A DNA stretch of 64,000 nt, from positions 62,001-126,000 of the forward strand of contig NZ_KQ465115.1 in NCBI RefSeq assembly GCF_001308875.1. Reading direction: 5' to 3'. Shown here piece by piece: positions 60,562 to 64,000 of this stretch (position 1 is the first letter of the stretch; the number at the start of each line of letters is the position of its first letter). The DNA is from Lysinibacillus sp. ZYM-1. GTDB lineage: Bacteria; Bacillota; Bacilli; Bacillales_A; Planococcaceae. Under the pieces are notes generated by a model, which was not told the DNA's origin, did not search any database, and worked only from the letters and a program-made list of their open reading frames with translations. A program made the translations under genes and the position numbers.

Positions 60562-61449
60562 TTATTCATAATCGCCTTTAAAATGTGCTTTTATTTGTTC
60601 AATAAAAGCTGTGGACGCTTGGCTTACATAGCGGTCTACACGGTAAATAATAGACAAGCTACGGCTAGGAATATCATCTGTAATTCGAATAACACGAAGA
60701 TCTGGATCATTCATTTGCTGAATTAATGGATATGGTTGCACCGTTGCTCCGATATTAGCGCGTACGAGATTCATAATTGAAGTGACGGAGCTTGTTTCAA
60801 GAATAGAATGGAGTTGGAAACCATGTTTTTTGACCTTCTCCTCCACTATCTCTCTTCCTAAAAAGCCTTCTGGATACATCACCATGGGAAGGTCTTTTAA
60901 TTGTGCTATGGTGATAGCTGTTCGATTCGCCCATGGATGTTCCTTTGAAACCGTTACAACGTACTCTTCTTTTCGTAAAGGTATAATGACCAATCGATCA
61001 TGTGGTTCTACATTTGTCCCAATCCCAATATCCACTTCGTTTTCAAGAACCTGCCGCATTATATCAATAGATGCAAGGATTTTAAGCTTTACCTTAGGAA
61101 ATTTTTGATGAAAATCAATGACAAGTTGTGTAATTCTATAATCTAAATCAGATGGCATAATACCAACACTTATTTGGCCACCTTGAAGTTCTTGTAAATC
61201 TTTAATCGCATCTTTGACATTTTGTAATGTATTAAGCATAGCAGTAGCATAGTTAAACAATAATGAGCCAGCCTCAGTCACCACTATTTTTTTGCCAATT
61301 CGATCAAATAACGGCATTCCTAGTTCATCCTCAAGCACACGGATTTGCTGGCTTAATGTTGGCTGAGAAATTCCTAGCTTCTCAGCAGCCTTTGTAAAAT
61401 GTAGCTCCTCACAGACTGCCATAAAATAATGTAGATGACGTATTTCCAT
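60562..61449 (-). CDS. LysR-family transcriptional regulator
   Basis: 295 residues. The N-terminal helix-turn-helix (MEIRHLHYFMAVCEELHFTKAAEKLGISQPTLSQQIRVLEDELGMPLF) is canonical and resembles the CynR/BenM branch; a two-lobed periplasmic-binding-type effector domain follows (about 90-290). ATG 61449 is preferred over TTG 61464. It is divergent from the CynX-type transporter gene, 127 bases apart, the standard arrangement for a LysR activator and its target. The inducer is unknown. Confidence 0.93.
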   Translation of the reverse strand: MEIRHLHYFMAVCEELHFTKAAEKLGISQPTLSQQIRVLEDELGMPLFDRIGKKIVVTEAGSLLFNYATAMLNTLQNVKDAIKDLQELQGGQISVGIMPSDLDYRITQLVIDFHQKFPKVKLKILASIDIMRQVLENEVDIGIGTNVEPHDRLVIIPLRKEEYVVTVSKEHPWANRTAITIAQLKDLPMVMYPEGFLGREIVEEKVKKHGFQLHSILETSSVTSIMNLVRANIGATVQPYPLIQQMNDPDLRVIRITDDIPSRSLSIIYRVDRYVSQASTAFIEQIKAHFKGDYE

Positions 61450-61477
61450 ATGGATCACAACCAATCATAGTTTGTAT

Positions 61478-61501
61478 CTATTATTGTAATAGTAATAATA
61501 G
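61478..61501. promoter_or_regulatory. Candidate LysR operator between lysR and the CynX-type gene
   Basis: CTATTATT and AATAATAG, a perfect 8-bp dyad with an eight-base centre, in the divergent intergenic region. AT-rich dyads containing T-N11-A are typical LysR recognition sites. Confidence 0.5.
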
Positions 61502-61576
61502 TATTGTCCAATCATTTATGTTGTTATAGACTTCAATTTGGGATTAATTTATTTAAACATACGGAGTTGATAGAGA

Positions 61577-62758
61577 ATGAATGTAAAACGCACAATCCTA
61601 CCTATAATAGCCATTATTTTAGCCTCTTTTAATTTAAGACCTGTAATTACTTCCGTTTCACCTTTGCTAGGAACTATCCGAGAATCATTGCATATGAGTG
61701 CATCTAGTGCCAGTTTGTTAACGTCACTAGCTGTCTTATGTATGGGCTTATTTGCACCTATCGCAATCAAGCTCGCCAATCGTTGGAGTATTGAACGAGC
61801 GATCGCATGCTCATTAATTCTTATTGGACTTGCAACCGCTGCAAGGTACTTTGCTTACTCTGCCTGGGTCATGCTCGTTACGGCCTTGTTAGCGGGTATA
61901 GGTATTGCCATTGTAGGACCATTATTATCGGGTTTTATAAAAGAAAAGTTTGCAAATCCATCTCGTATAGTCGGTATTTACTCGCTAGCACTAGTTGTAG
62001 GGGCTGCTTTAGGATCTGGTCTTTCTATTCCATTGAGTAATATTTTCCATTCATGGAAAATATCCACGGCATCTTGGTCTTTACTTGCCATAATCGCTTT
62101 GTTTTTTTGGTGGAAACCTATCGTGCAAAAACCCCTCCCTGTTAGGAACACAGATATAGATACTTCAGTGAATGTCAAGAAAATTTTAACAAATCAAAAA
62201 GCTTGGTTATTAACTGGATTTTTTGGCTTAATGGCCTTCATGTTTTATACTATTATGGCTTGGTTACCACCAATAGCTGAAAATATGGGCTATAACAAAC
62301 ATGATGCTGGCATGATGCTCACACTATTAACAGTTGCCCAAATGCCTGCAACGTTTTTAGTACCTATTTTAAATAATCGCTTTCAGCATCGAGCTGTTTG
62401 GCTAGTAGCTTGTTCATCCTTAGAATTAATTGGTTTACTGATGCTACTATTCTCCATTAATCCTTGGCTAAGCAGTGTGCTAATCGGCATTGGGGCAGGA
62501 GGCTTATTCTCGTTAGGATTAACATTACCAATTGATGAAGCCAAAGATATCCAAGAAGCTAGTTTCTTAGCCGCTATGACCCAATCAGTTGGCTTCGTAT
62601 TTGCTGCGCTAGGCCCCCTATTTGTCGGTCTAGTACGAGATTACACAGGGAACTTTACAGCAGCCATTATTGGCATGATCATTATCGTTATTGTGATGAT
62701 CTTTATTCAAATAAAAATCGGAAATCAGAAACAACAGCACATAACCATATCCAGATGA
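61577..62758 (+). CDS. MFS transporter of the CynX/NimT family
   Basis: 393 residues with about 12 helices. Near the start, FNLRPVITSVSPLLGTIRESLHMS is a strong CynX/NimT family marker. Characterised relatives handle cyanate or 2-nitroimidazole. It is divergently paired with a LysR gene. No cyanase or carbonic anhydrase gene is nearby, so cyanate is not specifically supported as substrate. Confidence 0.9.
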   Translation: MNVKRTILPIIAIILASFNLRPVITSVSPLLGTIRESLHMSASSASLLTSLAVLCMGLFAPIAIKLANRWSIERAIACSLILIGLATAARYFAYSAWVMLVTALLAGIGIAIVGPLLSGFIKEKFANPSRIVGIYSLALVVGAALGSGLSIPLSNIFHSWKISTASWSLLAIIALFFWWKPIVQKPLPVRNTDIDTSVNVKKILTNQKAWLLTGFFGLMAFMFYTIMAWLPPIAENMGYNKHDAGMMLTLLTVAQMPATFLVPILNNRFQHRAVWLVACSSLELIGLLMLLFSINPWLSSVLIGIGAGGLFSLGLTLPIDEAKDIQEASFLAAMTQSVGFVFAALGPLFVGLVRDYTGNFTAAIIGMIIIVIVMIFIQIKIGNQKQQHITISR

Positions 62759-62793
62759 AAAAGGCGACTTTCTAGAAAGGAAAGTCGTCTTTT
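62759..62793. terminator. Terminator between convergent MFS genes
   Basis: AAAAGGCGACTTTC pairs with GAAAGTCGTCTTTT (one G-T) around a seven-base loop, with a T-run on the + strand and the end of the next minus-strand gene two bases on. Confidence 0.88.
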
Positions 62794-62795
62794 AT

Positions 62796-64000
62796 TTAGT
62801 TGATAATAGGTTTTCCCTTATCTATCAACACACGTTTGATTAGTAGTGAACAGATTAACCCGATGATCGCTACAATCGTAGCAAATAGATACGCATGTTG
62901 AATACCAAAAACTAATGCCTTCACTTGTAATGCAGATGTAAGAGGCTCCCTTATTTGATTTAAATAAGCATGTTGGTTTGCATTTAAAATGCTAACTGCT
63001 ATTGCTGTACCAATTGCCCCTGATGTTTGTATGGTTGTATTGATAATCGCAGACCCATCAGGATATAAATTGCGATCCAATTGGTTTAAGCCATTGGTTT
63101 GTGAAGGTGTTGTAACCATCGACATGCCAATCATTAACAATGTATAAAAAATAATAATTGTATAGCTATGTGTAGTGCCAGATATATGTGTGAACACAAA
63201 AGCTGCAATGACGCCCATCATAAAACCAGGAATTACGAGCCATCGTGGTCCATGCTTATCAAAAATACGTCCATTGATGAAGGCCATGATGCCATTGAGA
63301 ATACCACCTGGTAATAGTAGAAGGCCTGCTTGAGCAGAACTGAACCCTAGTCCTCCCTGCATATACATGGGTAACATTAAATTACTCGAAAAAATAATCA
63401 TATTGCTTAGAACCGTTAAGCTTATTCCTAGAATAAACATCGGTTGCTTGAAGACTCTTACATTAAGAATAGGTTCCTTGATAGACAGTTGACGGAACAC
63501 GAAAAAATTCATTGCCAGAACGCCTATTAATAGTGAACCGAGGACCTCCCAGCTCATCCAACCGACATTCGCTTCACCTGCATGGCTAAACCCAAATACA
63601 AGACCACCAAAGCCAATCGATGATAAAACTATTGATAACAAATCAATCTTTGGCTTCATCTCGCTAGATAAGTCCATTAAATGCCTGACACCTAATATAA
63701 GTGAGAAAATTAATAAAGGAATAGGCATCCAAAAAATCAATTGCCAATTGAAATATTGGATAACTAAACCTGAAATAATAGGACCTGTCGCTGGAGCAAA
63801 CATCATCACTAGACTAACAATTCCCATCGCTGTACCACGTTTTTGAGGAGGAAAAATAACAAGTACTGTATTAAAAAGTAATGGTGTTAGCAATCCCGTC
63901 CCTGTTGCTTGAATAATTCTTCCTATTAATAAAATCGTAAAAGTAGAAGAGGTAGCAGCAATCACAAGTCCAGTTATAAAAAATGTGATGCCTGTTATAA
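62796..64000 (-). CDS. MFS transporter, DHA2 (EmrB/QacA/LmrB-like) family, 5' end missing
   Basis: The frame is open to the window edge, and the residues before the first possible start (ITGITFFITGLVIAAT) continue a membrane helix, so the gene starts outside. At least 400 residues from about helix 3 onward are present. The motif C-type helix ILLIGRIIQATGTGLLTPLL and RGTAMGIVSLVMMFAPATGPIISGLVIQYFNWQLIFWM are typical of 14-helix drug:proton antiporters. The substrate is unknown. Confidence 0.9.
   Translation of the reverse strand, partial: ITGITFFITGLVIAATSSTFTILLIGRIIQATGTGLLTPLLFNTVLVIFPPQKRGTAMGIVSLVMMFAPATGPIISGLVIQYFNWQLIFWMPIPLLIFSLILGVRHLMDLSSEMKPKIDLLSIVLSSIGFGGLVFGFSHAGEANVGWMSWEVLGSLLIGVLAMNFFVFRQLSIKEPILNVRVFKQPMFILGISLTVLSNMIIFSSNLMLPMYMQGGLGFSSAQAGLLLLPGGILNGIMAFINGRIFDKHGPRWLVIPGFMMGVIAAFVFTHISGTTHSYTIIIFYTLLMIGMSMVTTPSQTNGLNQLDRNLYPDGSAIINTTIQTSGAIGTAIAVSILNANQHAYLNQIREPLTSALQVKALVFGIQHAYLFATIVAIIGLICSLLIKRVLIDKGKPIIN

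Overview
The window is a piece of chromosome from a low-GC Gram-positive endospore former of the Bacillales, most likely Lysinibacillus or a close relative. This rests on gene order and content: recU-ponA diverging from ypoC-nth-dnaD-asnS-aspB-ypmB, the mrfA/mrfB (yprA/yprB)-gpsB-rnpB block with a type-B RNase P RNA, a CotA-like multicopper oxidase, strong AGGAGG-type ribosome binding sites and frequent GTG/TTG starts. The genus is an inference; no marker gene was compared.

Layout. 1-1.2 kb: the end of a LytR-CpsA-Psr ligase gene and a PAP2 phosphatase gene (+). 1.3-13.4 kb: an apparent eleven-gene operon (-) encoding two peptide-ABC ATPases, an IclR regulator, a binding protein, two permeases, a large M14 carboxypeptidase, pyroglutamyl peptidase (pcp) and 5-oxoprolinase (pxpB, pxpC, pxpA). 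Read together, these would import pyroglutamyl peptides, trim them, release 5-oxoproline and open it to glutamate. 13.5-14.3 kb: a Fur-box-controlled transcript encoding a 29-residue membrane peptide (-), next to cheX (+). 14.6-17 kb: a ba3-type cytochrome oxidase operon whose promoter carries a consensus FNR/CRP-type box centred at -41.5. 17-21.6 kb: M32 carboxypeptidase, an AraC regulator, and a MerR regulator with a serine hydrolase behind a promoter with a 19-bp spacer.

21.8-35.6 kb (-): a complete ethanolamine-utilization microcompartment locus, eutW-eutV-[terminator]-eutH-S-P-A-B-C-L-E-M-pduL-pduL-eutN-BMC-mdh. EutVW senses ethanolamine and EutV should antiterminate at the hairpin before eutH. 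EutBC makes acetaldehyde, EutE makes acetyl-CoA, PduL makes acetyl-phosphate, and the shell is EutS/L/M/N plus a tailed BMC protein. Unusual points are a malate dehydrogenase as last gene, two different PduL genes, and no eutT, eutG, eutJ or eutQ.

35.8-56 kb: housekeeping genes (DinG-like helicase, THUMP methyltransferase, PAS-GGDEF-EAL protein, rnpB, gpsB, mrfAB, recU, ponA, nth, dnaD, asnS, aspB, ypmB) and a TPR-GGDEF diguanylate cyclase. 57-64 kb: multicopper oxidase, an MFS exporter next to two TetR-type operators without a TetR gene, a LysR/CynX-type MFS divergent pair, and a truncated DHA2-family MFS gene. No tRNA, CRISPR array, complete insertion sequence or prophage was seen.
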